Source of the DNA: Lysinibacillus pakistanensis
GTDB lineage: Bacteria; Bacillota; Bacilli; Bacillales_A; Planococcaceae
Direction: 5' to 3'
DNA: 64,000 bases
NCBI RefSeq assembly: GCF_030123245.1
Contig: NZ_CP126101.1
Coordinates: 3,284,501-3,348,500 of the forward strand
The notes under the pieces were generated by a model. It ran no database searches. It had not been told where the DNA came from and saw nothing but the letters and a program-made list of their open reading frames with translations. This document shows positions 45,200 to 55,700 of the stretch, piece after piece. Numbering within the stretch: the first letter of the stretch is position 1; each line of letters opens with the position of its first letter. A program made the translations under genes and the position numbers.

Positions 45200-46735
45200 T
45201 TAGACCTTATGAGTGTTTAAATACTGATGCCAAACTTTCTGCTCCTCAGCTGTCATTCCACCAACAATAGTAGAAAAGTCAATCGCCTGATGAAATAGGT
45301 CTTTTAAGTAATTAAATTGTTCAAATGATCCAGTAAATATTTGAAGCGAGGAAGACTTTGCAATCACCTTAAGATTCTCAATTGTTGTCCCATCTAATTT
45401 TAAGCATTTGAGATTTTTTAGTGCACCAATTGCAGTTCCATCCTCAAGTATGGTATTTTTTAAAATAATTTCTCGCAGCTGACGACTGGATGATAAACAA
45501 TCTAGATTTTTCAAATAGCAATTTTCAAATGTTATTACTTGCAAATTTTCAAGGTGACCTAACTGCAATAAATCCACCTCTTCAATATTTTTCAATTGAT
45601 GGATATCTAATTGTTTTAAAGTGCTAATTTGAGTGATTTGTCTTAACTGTTCTTTATTTACGATTGAAATGGATAAGGATTCTAGTGCCTGACATTGTTG
45701 AAGGATTGAAAAATCTTTAACATCTGTTTGATCCATTTCTAGATTTTTTAATTGTGAGATACTAACTAACGGGGTTATATCGAAAACCTGTGTATCATTA
45801 ATATTTAATTCTTGCAAATGCTCAAGGTTCTGTAATGGCGTTAAATCAATTAGCGGATTCTTAACTAAATAAAGTTTTTTTAAAGAAAGCATGTTCTTTA
45901 AAGGGGTTATATCAGTCAATTCATTGCTGGTTAAAATTAATTCTTTTACTTCTGTACAAAATTGTAATGGTTTAATATGCGTGAGTTTTTTCCCAATTAA
46001 GTAAAGCTGCTTTCTTTTGATAAAATTCTCTGGATTAGAATACTCTTCTTGTATTATCTCTTTCCATCCAGAATCTAAATCTTGCATCCATTTGGCAGTT
46101 TCCTCTTTGAAAGTTTGAGATTCAGGGTGCAGAACAGGCAATTCAAGGCTTTTAAGCGCATCTAAGAAATGGGTGCTGTTTTTATAATTCCAGTACAGAT
46201 AGTCTTCTTCTTGTTCAATTTGATAATTTCCCTGAAAAATGGTTTCAGCAATAAATTCTAGAAAATCTGATAATTGAGTAGCTATTACATACTTTACTTC
46301 TTCATCACGACCAAAATTAATGACCTGGCCTATTCGCCCTTGATGATCTGGATCGACATCAATGCCAATATTATTGCCACCAAAATCCTTACTAATAGGT
46401 ATCCAAAAACGATTAATATATCTTTCTTTTATGTATCCAGTTGGGACTGAATAGGAACTCCCTTCCATTGCAAACTCGTCTTCTAACTGCTTCCATACAT
46501 GCCATTCCTGCAAAACATCATTTAATGGTAAAAATGGTAACCCGAAAAACAAACCTGGTCCGTCTTCCCTCTCTCCATTATGTATTAGATAGAGTTCTCT
46601 TACATCGTCAGGAAATTTTATAGCCATCTCATTTTCAACCCTCTGTATCTCTTCCTCTGAGGCTGGAGGATTTAAAAAAGGCGAAAATATTTGGTCTAAC
46701 TGAATCTTTAATTTTTCCATTGTCAACTTAATCAT
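45200..46735 (-). CDS. SUKH (SMI1/KNR4) domain fused to leucine-rich repeats
   Basis: 511 residues. The N-terminal SUKH domain (ASEEEIQRVENEMAIKFP, ELYLIHNGERED, RFWIPISKDFGGNNIGIDVD) spans roughly residues 15-170. It is followed by a linker and about eight leucine-rich repeats (VKELILTSNELTDITPLKNM; LKKLYLVKNPLIDLTPLQNL). SUKH proteins commonly serve as immunity proteins against polymorphic toxins; an LRR fusion may give recognition specificity. ATG at 46735 behind GGGAGGTAAACACT. Lies next to a second SUKH gene. No toxin gene is visible. Confidence 0.82.
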   Translation of the reverse strand: MIKLTMEKLKIQLDQIFSPFLNPPASEEEIQRVENEMAIKFPDDVRELYLIHNGEREDGPGLFFGLPFLPLNDVLQEWHVWKQLEDEFAMEGSSYSVPTGYIKERYINRFWIPISKDFGGNNIGIDVDPDHQGRIGQVINFGRDEEVKYVIATQLSDFLEFIAETIFQGNYQIEQEEDYLYWNYKNSTHFLDALKSLELPVLHPESQTFKEETAKWMQDLDSGWKEIIQEEYSNPENFIKRKQLYLIGKKLTHIKPLQFCTEVKELILTSNELTDITPLKNMLSLKKLYLVKNPLIDLTPLQNLEHLQELNINDTQVFDITPLVSISQLKNLEMDQTDVKDFSILQQCQALESLSISIVNKEQLRQITQISTLKQLDIHQLKNIEEVDLLQLGHLENLQVITFENCYLKNLDCLSSSRQLREIILKNTILEDGTAIGALKNLKCLKLDGTTIENLKVIAKSSSLQIFTGSFEQFNYLKDLFHQAIDFSTIVGGMTAEEQKVWHQYLNTHKV

Positions 46736-46748
46736 AGTGTTTACCTCC

Positions 46749-47279
46749 CTATTCAAAATTCGAATCATTTTCCTCATTTAAACAGTTTTCTATAAATGCA
46801 AAAAGACTCTTTGCATCAATTGTTCGCTTTCCCCAATCATGCCAAAAATACAACACCTGTCCCACCACTCCTTGTTTGGTGGGATCAGTATCAAGACAAA
46901 GATAATCGCCTCCACCATTTTCAGCAATAGGAATCCATTTTTTATGCCAAAGCAATGGTTGGACCTCTACACCATACTCTATATCTGGAAGCTGATCATC
47001 TGGGTCAAATTCCTCCTGTAGGAATAACCAATTATCCATAATTTCCGCAAGAGGAGAAAGTGTTAGATTTCTAACAAAAGGCTCTACCCCTATATCCCAA
47101 GCTTGTCCATTAGAAATGCTATAAAAACTTTTCATCTCCTCTGGAAGAGTCACACCTAAGGTATTTTCAATTAGCTGAAATTCTTCAGCTGTCGCGCCAG
47201 GCTGAAGATTCAATGCATCCCTACCCTTTTTTTCAATGATACATTTCCATAAATTCTTCGCTTGAGTATTCAATTTCAA
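46749..47279 (-). CDS. SUKH (SMI1/KNR4) family protein
   Basis: 176 residues comprising a single SUKH domain: ATAEEFQLIENTLGVTLPEE, FYSISNGQAWDIG, KWIPIAENGGGDYLCLDTDP and KQGVVGQVLYFWHDWG. Probable immunity protein against a toxin, cytosolic. The start is TTG at 47279 or, better spaced from GAGGGGAT, TTG at 47273. The downstream SUKH-LRR gene begins 14 nt after its stop, so both are likely one transcript. Confidence 0.85.
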   Translation of the reverse strand: MKLNTQAKNLWKCIIEKKGRDALNLQPGATAEEFQLIENTLGVTLPEEMKSFYSISNGQAWDIGVEPFVRNLTLSPLAEIMDNWLFLQEEFDPDDQLPDIEYGVEVQPLLWHKKWIPIAENGGGDYLCLDTDPTKQGVVGQVLYFWHDWGKRTIDAKSLFAFIENCLNEENDSNFE

Positions 47280-47323
47280 ATCCCCTCACTCTAAAAAAGA
47301 TTTATACACATATATCGACATGT

Positions 47324-48025
47324 TCACACATCATCTTGATGCAATTTCCTTGCCTGATGAGTAGCTAAATCTGCATATCTAACAGGGATTGGTAGACGGC
47401 TATCTTTGTCAATAAAGTGCATTGTTATATTTGTGGCTGTGTCTAAATCAATCCAGTTTCCACATGATACAAATATTGGCTTCACATTCTTTCTACTTCT
47501 AAGCGTACGCCCAAATACCTCTCCATCAATGACAATATCAGTAAATGCTCCAGCAATATTTTCAGGCATCGTGAAATCAATATTTTCAATTTTGTAGTAA
47601 GTTTTTGCTACTCCTATTGTTGGTTTCTTTAAGTAGAAGGAAGCATGTGTGGCAATTCCCATATGGCGCTTATGTAGATAACCATTCCCATCAAACATAT
47701 ATAGGCTTGGTTGAGTTTTCAGCTTTTTCACAGCTTCTAAAATAAGAGGCAATTCTCGAAAAGCTAAGAACCCAGAAATATAAGGAACAGTAATTTCATT
47801 TATATACGAAACTTGCTCTATCAAATTTTTTGATCTAAAATCAAAAACTTGTATACAGCAGGCTCCATACTCTTTTTTATTTTTATGCCAATAGGCAATA
47901 TCTAAGCCGGCTACAAGGCTAATTTGATTCTCTAAAAAATTATTTTGAAGAGAAATATGCTCCTTTAAATCATTTTGTTGTGCGATAAAGTTTTGTACCA
48001 TTTCATCTTTTTCCAAGACTAACAT
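47324..48025 (-). CDS. nfi: endonuclease V
   Basis: 233-residue nuclease that nicks DNA (or RNA) 3' of deaminated bases such as inosine. Motifs: VAGLDIAYW with catalytic Asp, VPYISGFLAFRELP, MFDGNGYLHKRHMGIATH with a second Asp, GVAKTYYKI, and VSCGNWIDLDTA. The ATG sits directly behind GAGAGGGG; the TTG at codon 4 has better spacing and may be used. Lies between the ComP-like kinase and the SUKH genes in the same direction. Confidence 0.9.
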   Translation of the reverse strand: MLVLEKDEMVQNFIAQQNDLKEHISLQNNFLENQISLVAGLDIAYWHKNKKEYGACCIQVFDFRSKNLIEQVSYINEITVPYISGFLAFRELPLILEAVKKLKTQPSLYMFDGNGYLHKRHMGIATHASFYLKKPTIGVAKTYYKIENIDFTMPENIAGAFTDIVIDGEVFGRTLRSRKNVKPIFVSCGNWIDLDTATNITMHFIDKDSRLPIPVRYADLATHQARKLHQDDV

Positions 48026-48075
48026 CCCCTCTCTTCTACTAACTAAGCATAAAATTTCATAATTTCAAAGCAAAA

Positions 48076-48129
48076 ACCTTCTAATCTTTACTTGTGCTTG
48101 ATTTTGCACATTAGAAAAGATTAGAAGGT
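48076..48129 (-). terminator. terminator downstream of the ComP-like gene
   Basis: ACCTTCTAATCTTT and AAAGATTAGAAGGT stem with a long loop. Confidence 0.65.
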
Positions 48130-48165
48130 ATGAAAATGATTCATGTTTTGCTTACTATTCATAGA

Positions 48166-50523
48166 TTATCCTATGGTACTATGAACATGCCTTTTATTAC
48201 AGATATCGTAGTCATAAGTAGTGGAAGTATTTCCTTCATTCACTATAATTCGAATGGACATTCCTTCCCCTAAATTCGTATTGATTGAGAACTGACCATT
48301 AAAAGCTTGTACCCGTTCTTGCATTCCCCTAATCCCCATGGAATCAGCAAGAATAATATCATCCATCTTACAGCCAACACCATTATCAGAATAATTAATC
48401 TCAAATCCATCTTCTGTTTCAAATAGGTTAATTTCAACCGTATCAGCATATGAATGCTTCAAAGCATTATTCAATAGCTCTTGGAAAAGACGATAAATCA
48501 TTAAGTTTAAACGCTCATCTTCTAAGTAAAGGCGATCAATGGTATAAACTAAAACAAATTCAGCACGTTTATGAATTTTTTGAATAAGCTTCTCAAGGGC
48601 AGCATTTAGGCCCAAAGTATCTAATAAAGGAGGCTTTAAATTTTCACAATAGCCTCTTAAATCATTTAAAGAAGCTAGCATATGTTCATGAATCTTCGAA
48701 AGCTTTGTTTGAAGATCATCCGTATTCTTCGTACGGACAAGCACATCCATTTCTCTAGCGATATGTAGCTGTTCTTGTAGGTTTGTATCGTGTAACTCTT
48801 GTGCCAATTGATATTTTTCTTCTTCAAACCGTAGCCAAAGTAATTTATTGAGCCATGGCAATTGGCTTTTATCCGCTGCTTTCATATGCTTTAGCTGTTC
48901 TAATAGACCCTCAACCATTTTCGTATTTTCAATAAAATTATTTAAATACAGAAGCACTAGCTCTAGCCATAATAATTCCTCTTCTTTTAGATAAATAGAT
49001 TGATTATGATCCACAACTAGAATTCTTTTATAATTCGTATCTTGATGAATAAAGGCAACGTAAAAATGAGCCGTTTTCTTAATATCCCCTAACCGTAGCT
49101 GCTCAATGAATACTTCATCCACTTGATTTTGTGTATATTCTTTTAATTTGCTCGTTGAAGTAACGGCATGTGTGTGAAAATCATAGGTGAGGACATAAAC
49201 ATGATGGATTTCAAGATGCAGGGAGACTTCCTGAACAAATCTTTCTAGTAAATCTTCAATTTTTACCACTCTACCTATACTATCAACAGTTGTATACAAA
49301 CGATGGATATAATCTCCCTTTGTAGAAAACAGGATTTTCCGCTTGCGATAATCAATCTTCTCTTTTATATAAAAAAGGCCGATTAATGACAAAAAAGTAA
49401 AAAAGAAGATTTCTGTCATTCTTGAAATCGATAAATCAGTAATCCAATAAAGACCAATCATTAGCCAAATCGTAAAGGCAAAAGAGAAATTAAAATAATG
49501 ACGTAACCGTGTAATGAAGTATTCCATATCAAATAAACGTTCAGTGAGCTGTGTACAAATAAAACTATAAGGTATCAATACTAAAAAAAGAGAACAAATA
49601 TCTGCCGAAAGAATTTGTTTATGAAAGATAACTTCTGGTAACGCGTATAGAAACAGAAAGGGCATAAAAGGAATAATAATACTGCTCAATAATATTTTTA
49701 ATTGTGGTATTTTATATTTAAAATTCCCTGAAATCATAATCCCAAGAATTATGATAAGTAGTAAGAAAAATATCCCTAAGATTATATTTGAAAGCGCGAC
49801 ATGAGTAGAACTATTTGTAATACCAAAAATGCTTAAAAATACTACCGATAGAGGGAGTACATATAGAATCTTTATATTATTGATAAACAGCCATTTTATA
49901 TTTAAAAAATCAAAGTAAAGCCTTAAAAAATGAATTAAAAGCACAGGACATAGCAACATACTACTACGATTTACAATAATCCCCACATTGTTTAATATTC
50001 CAGACGCACCTATACTTACATATGCTAATGAAACTGTTAGTATAAATAAGATTAATAGATTTAATAATGGTGTATTTTTCTGTTTAAGGTACAAATATAA
50101 GGAAAGTATTAATGATAGGAAGTAATAAATAGTAGGTACAACAAATACATAATAAAATTGTTGAGGAATATCGAATGGTTTTATCTTTACATGTACTATT
50201 TCACCATTAGGTTTCTCTAAAGTTAATTTATTTGCTGTACGTATTACGAATTCATACTTTACATTGGAAATATTTTTTATATCTTTCCCATCTACTTTTA
50301 ATATAATATCTCCAGGCACTATTTCATACTTGTTAGCCCAATCCTTGTAGTATGGATTTGTTACTATCCAATTTTCGCCTTTTTCTTCTATTTCAATATT
50401 TATAAAGGGCTTACTATAAGATGTAAATAATAAATAAATCCCTATTATTACATATATACCTATAGTAAGCCAAAACCATCTAAATTTAGTTGACCTTAGT
50501 TCCACAAACGATTTTCTATACAC
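48166..50523 (-). CDS. ComP-type sensor histidine kinase
   Basis: 785-residue membrane kinase resembling ComP, the ComX receptor of Bacillus. Layout: helix 1 (16-34); an outside PDZ-like segment (YEIVPGDIILKVDGKDIKNI); then eight or more membrane helices to about residue 390; a GAF-like linker; HisKA_3 phosphoacceptor YQLAQELHDTNLQEQLHIAR; ATPase domain with LFQELLNNALKHS, DNGVGCKMDD and GIRGMQERV. GTG start at 50523; a GTG six codons later is possible. The gene overlaps the ComX-like gene by 28 bp. Unlike B. subtilis, no comA-type regulator follows. Confidence 0.82.
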   Translation of the reverse strand: MYRKSFVELRSTKFRWFWLTIGIYVIIGIYLLFTSYSKPFINIEIEEKGENWIVTNPYYKDWANKYEIVPGDIILKVDGKDIKNISNVKYEFVIRTANKLTLEKPNGEIVHVKIKPFDIPQQFYYVFVVPTIYYFLSLILSLYLYLKQKNTPLLNLLILFILTVSLAYVSIGASGILNNVGIIVNRSSMLLCPVLLIHFLRLYFDFLNIKWLFINNIKILYVLPLSVVFLSIFGITNSSTHVALSNIILGIFFLLLIIILGIMISGNFKYKIPQLKILLSSIIIPFMPFLFLYALPEVIFHKQILSADICSLFLVLIPYSFICTQLTERLFDMEYFITRLRHYFNFSFAFTIWLMIGLYWITDLSISRMTEIFFFTFLSLIGLFYIKEKIDYRKRKILFSTKGDYIHRLYTTVDSIGRVVKIEDLLERFVQEVSLHLEIHHVYVLTYDFHTHAVTSTSKLKEYTQNQVDEVFIEQLRLGDIKKTAHFYVAFIHQDTNYKRILVVDHNQSIYLKEEELLWLELVLLYLNNFIENTKMVEGLLEQLKHMKAADKSQLPWLNKLLWLRFEEEKYQLAQELHDTNLQEQLHIAREMDVLVRTKNTDDLQTKLSKIHEHMLASLNDLRGYCENLKPPLLDTLGLNAALEKLIQKIHKRAEFVLVYTIDRLYLEDERLNLMIYRLFQELLNNALKHSYADTVEINLFETEDGFEINYSDNGVGCKMDDIILADSMGIRGMQERVQAFNGQFSINTNLGEGMSIRIIVNEGNTSTTYDYDICNKRHVHSTIG

Positions 50524-50654
50524 AGCTCTTCATCAAACGAATCTAAGATTGCCTTTTGTTCAAGTTCTGTAATGCCAATAAGAGAAGCCTTTTTTTCTTT
50601 TAACAAAGATACTACTGACGGATTTTGCTCCAAAAATTGAATCATGTTAATCAT
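50496..50654 (-). CDS. ComX-like pheromone precursor
   Basis: 52-residue peptide gene immediately upstream of the ComP-like kinase and overlapping it. Features shared with ComX precursors: MIQFLEQNPSVVSLLKEKKA, then ASLIGITELEQKAILDSFDE, and a tail CIENRLWN whose penultimate residue is Trp, the residue modified by isoprenylation in ComX. ATG at 50654 with GAGGAG six bases ahead; a second ATG at codon 4. A sigma-A promoter lies about 100 bp upstream. No comQ-like prenyltransferase is present next to it. Gene identity is inferred from motif, length, position and partner. Confidence 0.78.
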   Translation of the reverse strand: MINMIQFLEQNPSVVSLLKEKKASLIGITELEQKAILDSFDEELCIENRLWN

Positions 50655-50683
50655 AAAATCTCCTCATTTCATATGTTTTTTTA

Positions 50684-50748
50684 TAGTTACACCTATTTAT
50701 ATGTTAATAATATCCTTAATAAGGTATTTTTAACCAACATTGTAACTA
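50684..50748 (-). other. leader inverted repeat of the ComX-like transcript
   Basis: TAGTTACA and TGTAACTA are exact complements at both ends of the untranslated leader, which begins at about the predicted transcription start. A CCTTAATAAGG palindrome (50714-50724) lies inside. The leader could fold into a 5' stem. Confidence 0.4.
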
Positions 50749-50755
50749 CATCTTC

Positions 50756-50783
50756 ATTATACTATCTTTTTACATTTGTACAA
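50756..50783 (-). promoter_or_regulatory. sigma-A promoter of the comX-comP-like operon
   Basis: Minus strand TTGTAC, 16-base spacer, TATAAT. Start of transcription expected near 50749, about 95 nt before the ATG. Confidence 0.65.
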
Positions 50784-50923
50784 CAATATTTTCTAAAAAT
50801 TCCTAAAAAATAATAGATTATGTGCTCATTCTGCTTAATATGCCAATTTGTATGCTAAGACAAAATTGGTACACTCAATACGTATTGAAACTTTTGTTGA
50901 AAAAGATAGACTCTTACTGATAG

Positions 50924-50971
50924 AAAAAGTAACGGTAGATAAGCTTATACATAAATCTGCCGTTACTTTTT
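50924..50971 (-). terminator. terminator of the Lrp-family gene
   Basis: AAAAAGTAACGG and CCGTTACTTTTT form a strong stem. Confidence 0.8.
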
Positions 50972-51009
50972 CAGTAAACTACTTTATTAAAAAGAGGATT
51001 ACTCTGTAG

Positions 51010-51501
51010 CTATTTTCCAAACTCAACGTTAGTTATAGGCAAAACTGTAGAATGTTTGATTTCTCTTAATGATAAATTAGTTTGAATTCTTGATATACCA
51101 AGCTTATTTAACTTTCTTATAAAGCTATCCAGCTCCCTCCTGTCTCTTATTACTACCTTTAGCAGATAGTCGTATTCCCCTGTTAAACAATGACATTCTA
51201 ATATTTCTGGCATTTCCTCTAAAGTATTTTCCAAAATATCTAATTGTTCAGCTTGATGGATATTTGTGCTGATAAAAACATAGCACAGTAAATCAAATCC
51301 AAGCTTTTCTGGATTTAAAATTGCTACCTGTCTATTAATAAACCCTTCACTCTCTAAGCGTTTTATTCTTGTATGTGTTGCTGGTGGGGACAAATTAACA
51401 CGTCTTGCAAGTTCGGCATTACTTATTTGAGATTCCTTTTGTAAAATATCTAAAGTTTGTATATCGATGGCATCTAAAATTTTGCTGACAAATGATTCCA
51501 C
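51010..51501 (-). CDS. Lrp/AsnC-family transcriptional regulator
   Basis: 163 residues: N-terminal winged HTH (IDIQTLDILQKESQISNAEL, LSPPATHTRIKRLESEGFI) and a C-terminal RAM ligand-binding domain (LLCYVFISTNIHQAEQLDIL, HCLTGEYDYLLKVVIRD). Usually binds an amino acid and acts as an octamer. GTG start behind AAAAGGAGAATGTAA. Divergent from the EamA exporter gene, which it probably controls. Confidence 0.93.
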   Translation of the reverse strand: MESFVSKILDAIDIQTLDILQKESQISNAELARRVNLSPPATHTRIKRLESEGFINRQVAILNPEKLGFDLLCYVFISTNIHQAEQLDILENTLEEMPEILECHCLTGEYDYLLKVVIRDRRELDSFIRKLNKLGISRIQTNLSLREIKHSTVLPITNVEFGK

Positions 51502-51743
51502 TTACATTCTCCTTTTATGTTTATTCTAAAAACAAGCTTAATAATAGCTTTCAAATTAATTTTATTTCCCTAAATACATATTTCATTTTCTTTTATTTCG
51601 TTTTTTTCGAATTATACAAAATAGTATTCCTTAAAATCAACAAAAACCATATAATAATTAACAAATTCATATAGGAAATGTCATTGTGCACAATGGCTTC
51701 TATTTTTCAGCTTAAGCATGAAAAATAAAAGGAGCTAAATGAT

Positions 51744-52661
51744 ATGTCAAAGTTTTATGTGTTATTGTTACTCTTAACAAGCTTGCTTTGGGGAGGAAAT
51801 TTTGTAGTTGGCAAATCTCTTGTAGATCATGCTTCACCGCTGACATTAACGAGCTTAAGGTGGATCATTGCTATTGCTGTTCTACTGCCTATGGTTTGGT
51901 GGAAGGACAAAAAAATAATCCCTTCCTCACATGCAGTTTTACCATTAATTTTAATGGGCATCTCAGGTGTTGCGCTATTTAACCTTCTCCAATTTTCAGC
52001 ATTAGAACAAACTACCTCAACCAATGTTGGGTTAATTTCAGCACTAAATACTATTTCTATTGCTATTTTTTCATATTTCTTTTTAAAAGAAAGAATCAAT
52101 ATACGACAAGTTTTATCTATGATGATTTCACTTTTAGGTGTCCTGATTGTTCTGTCCAAAGGAAAGATTAATTTACTATTTTCTACGGATTATAATATGG
52201 GGGATTTACAGATGGTACTAGCTGTAGGTGTTTGGGGGATATACTCCGTATGTAGCTTATGGGCGATGAAAACGACTTCTCCCCTAATGTGTACCTTATA
52301 TTCAGGTTTATTTGGACTTCTTATTCTTCTACCCATGAATATCTTTCATTTTCATATTTATAATATCAATTATTCTTTTATTTTATCGATTTTATATACA
52401 GGTGTTATCTCTACTGTTGTTTGCCTTGTTCTTTGGAATATTGGCATACAAAAATTAGGCGGCACAGCATCTGGCATTTACTTGAATTTCAATCCAATTT
52501 TTACTGCCATCCTTGCGTTTTTGTTTTTAGGCGAACAATTGACATGGCTACAAGGTGTCGGAGGATTAATGGTCATTTTAGGGTGCTATTTATTCACATA
52601 CTTTAAAAAATTAAAAGGAGTTTCTTTTAACATTTTTAGCGTAACGAATCCAAGAAAATAA
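51744..52661 (+). CDS. EamA/DMT-family transporter
   Basis: 305 residues, ten hydrophobic helices in two EamA repeats. First repeat: LLTSLLWGGNFVVGKSLVDH and LQFSALEQTTSTNVGLISAL; second: LWNIGIQKLGGTASGIYLNF and IFTAILAFLFLGEQLT. Exporter of metabolites or amino acids in this superfamily. AAAAGGAGCTAAATGAT precedes the ATG. The divergent Lrp-type gene suggests amino-acid-responsive control. Confidence 0.92.
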   Translation: MSKFYVLLLLLTSLLWGGNFVVGKSLVDHASPLTLTSLRWIIAIAVLLPMVWWKDKKIIPSSHAVLPLILMGISGVALFNLLQFSALEQTTSTNVGLISALNTISIAIFSYFFLKERINIRQVLSMMISLLGVLIVLSKGKINLLFSTDYNMGDLQMVLAVGVWGIYSVCSLWAMKTTSPLMCTLYSGLFGLLILLPMNIFHFHIYNINYSFILSILYTGVISTVVCLVLWNIGIQKLGGTASGIYLNFNPIFTAILAFLFLGEQLTWLQGVGGLMVILGCYLFTYFKKLKGVSFNIFSVTNPRK

Positions 52662-52675
52662 TAGTAAACCGAAAT

Positions 52676-52719
52676 AAAAACCGTTATTTTGATGTTTCTT
52701 TTTCAAAATAACGGTTTTA
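52676..52719. terminator. bidirectional terminator
   Basis: CCGTTATTTTGA and TCAAAATAACGG with A and T tails, between convergent EamA and surface-protein genes. Confidence 0.85.
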
Positions 52720-52728
52720 TAGATATGA

Positions 52729-55700
52729 TTATTCGATTCTTGTAGGATACTCTTCTATATATAATTTCTCTAATTGATTAGAAAGTTTATTAAAGGCATT
52801 TTGCCAAGCCTTTCTTGCAGCCTGTTTGTCATCAGCGTTTAAAATTGCCTCCTCTAATGTACGAACCTCAGCAACCTTTGCTAAATCATTTTCCGCTTTT
52901 GTCAGCTTTGAATAATTTTTTACTAAGCTTTTTTGAACTGTTGAAAGTCCTTCATATTCACTGCGCAAATTACCAACTTCAATCTTTAGATTGGCTATAT
53001 ATATGCCAGAGCTCACTATTTTGTCAATTTTACTTACTAACCCCAATGCTACATCATTTGATTCACGCTGTTGTTTTTCTTGTTGAATAATTGTATCTCG
53101 CATTTGACTTGGAACAAGATTTGCTTGCTGTGCTGTTAGTGCATTAAAGGCTTTTATTACATTTGGACTATTTTTTGCAGGGTTTTCTTGCATTCTATTA
53201 TATTGAGTAATGAAAGCCTCCACCTTTTTTACATCAGCCATTGCTTGTTTTAAGATTGAATAATTGATAACTTTCTTTTGCTCCGCTGCTGAAAGATTTT
53301 TATACTTACCTTCTAGTTGTTTAATATCCTCTATACTTGCATTACCGTCAGAAAGCTTAGCAATCGCTTGATCTAATTCGGTCAAATCTGTATATATGTC
53401 ATTATTTGTTAAAGAAGCAATTAAATTTTTATAGGTTTCATCTGCACCAGCAAGCTTTTGCTGATTAGCAGATAAGCTTAAATAAGCCTTTTGGACACCT
53501 TGAATTTTTGCATAACGCTTTTTTAAATCAGCCTCCATTGCTGCCGTTTCAGCTTTCTTTATAAATGACTGCACCGCTTTCACATCTTTTTCCGCCGCTT
53601 TTAATTCATTATAATTTGTCACATATTTACGCGCAGCTGATGTAAGTCCGCTTTTATACTCATTCACTAATTTTTCTATATCTTGGGCATAGCTTGCAAA
53701 ATTACTGTTTGGTACCGCAATAACAAGATTGATTTTAGCCACAAAGGCAGTTCCCAATTCCTTTGCCTTTACCTCAGCCTCAGGCAATGGTTTATCACCT
53801 GGTGGCTGCTCAGATGTTGAAGGTGAGAGAAATGTATTACTATTTTTCACTAAGGATTTTTGCAGCGTCGTTAATTTATTGAGTGCACTCAATGTACTGT
53901 TATACGTTGAATTTAGTTTGGAATAACTGATACCTTCTGTATTCAGCAGTTGCTTATATTTTTCAATTTGTGCCGTCACCTTGTCTGCAGCTTTTATATC
54001 CTTCTGCAATTGTAAAAGCTCTGTATAGCCTGTTATCTTTTTGGCATTTTCCTTCGTCAGCGTTTTATACATTGTAAGAGCTTTATTGATTTCCTTGGTG
54101 TCCTCTATCGTATTGATTCCTTTATACTCAGTAGTTGGCCCTAATGTAATATATTTATCTATCACACTTTGAACATTGGTAACATCTTGTTCCTCAGCCG
54201 TCTCTGCTTTGGCAAGATTACTACCCACATCGAAAAGGGTACTAGGAACTAGGCTTTGCTGTTTCACATTAAGCTTTTCGTAGGCTGTGTGGATGTTTTT
54301 TGCTGCAGCGACCTGTTTTTTGGCAGTAGTATTGACATCTATTTTATTAGCTTTATCTAAAAAGGCCTGCACTTTTTTAATATCGGCCTTTGCTGTATTT
54401 AAAATATCCAGATTTTGAACAGTCGATTTATATTCACTGGAAAGCTTGGCAATACGATCCTCTATCGCCTTAATGTTTTTCTGTAAATCAGAAAGTGAAT
54501 TTTTATATTTTACTAATTCATAGGATGATCCATTTGCCAGTGAATCTAAAAGCCCTAAAATTAATTTATTAATCTCTATTACCTCTGCAATATCTGTATT
54601 CTGTGATGCATTTCCTAAGCCACTCTGAATGTCAGTATACATGCTCATATCAATACTTCTTTGCAATAAATCTAACTTTTCATATTCTGAATCTAACGCT
54701 TTGAACTTTTGGATTTTAGTCGTACCATCCACTAATTTTTGTGCCTCGAGTATTTGATTTTTTAAAGACTTCACTACTTTATAATCCTCTATAGCACGCT
54801 TTAAAATATCATAGTTGGTCACATTTGTCTTAGCTGCTGCTGTTAATGCTGTATATTTACTTGTTAGGCTTGTTAGCTCATTACCAAATTGCGTAAAGCC
54901 TAAAGATTTATAGACAATAGCCTTATTTGAATTCCCTTCTAATAACTCATCGATAGATTTCACTAATCCTTCAGCTGGATTATTTGCTACTTCTACCACC
55001 TCGGAGTAACTAGGACCTGCTTCCGTTGTGCCAACAGTTACTATCACACGGACTACAATTTTATTAATTTGATTTTCTAATGCGTCTGTAGGAATCTTAT
55101 AGGTAGCACCTGTTGCTCCAGAAATAAAGGAATAGGAATCACCCATTTTATACATCCATTGGTAAGCATACGAAACCTGCTCTGCTTTTAAATCTCTCGT
55201 ATCATCTTTAACAGTCGGCGTCACAACGGATAATGTATCTCCAGGCAATACAAATTTTTCTGGTGAATACCCATTAATTTGTAATGGCGTAATAGAGGGA
55301 TCAGGATCTAACTTCAACTGTAGCGCATCGATTGAGATTGGTGTACTTGTAAAGTTTTTTCCATCCTCTGATTTTGCCTCTACAACTAACTGTTTCCCCG
55401 CCGCTTCAACTGGAACGGTAAGCTCTATATTTGTTGCACCTTTAATTAGTGTTTTCTTACCATTGTCAAAGAAATACCACTGGTAGCTCTTCATTACAGG
55501 TTTAGGATTGAGATTATTAATTTCCGGATAGATTTTACCGTTTACATAGGTATTTCCAGCTACTTGCAAGGTAGTATGGACAATCATTTTGTCACTTAAA
55601 TACTCAGTTCCATCTTTAGTTGTCACTTTCACAATAATGGCTTTATCAGCAGCACCTGCTGGTATCGATATCTTATGACCCACACCTATTTGAGTTTGAT

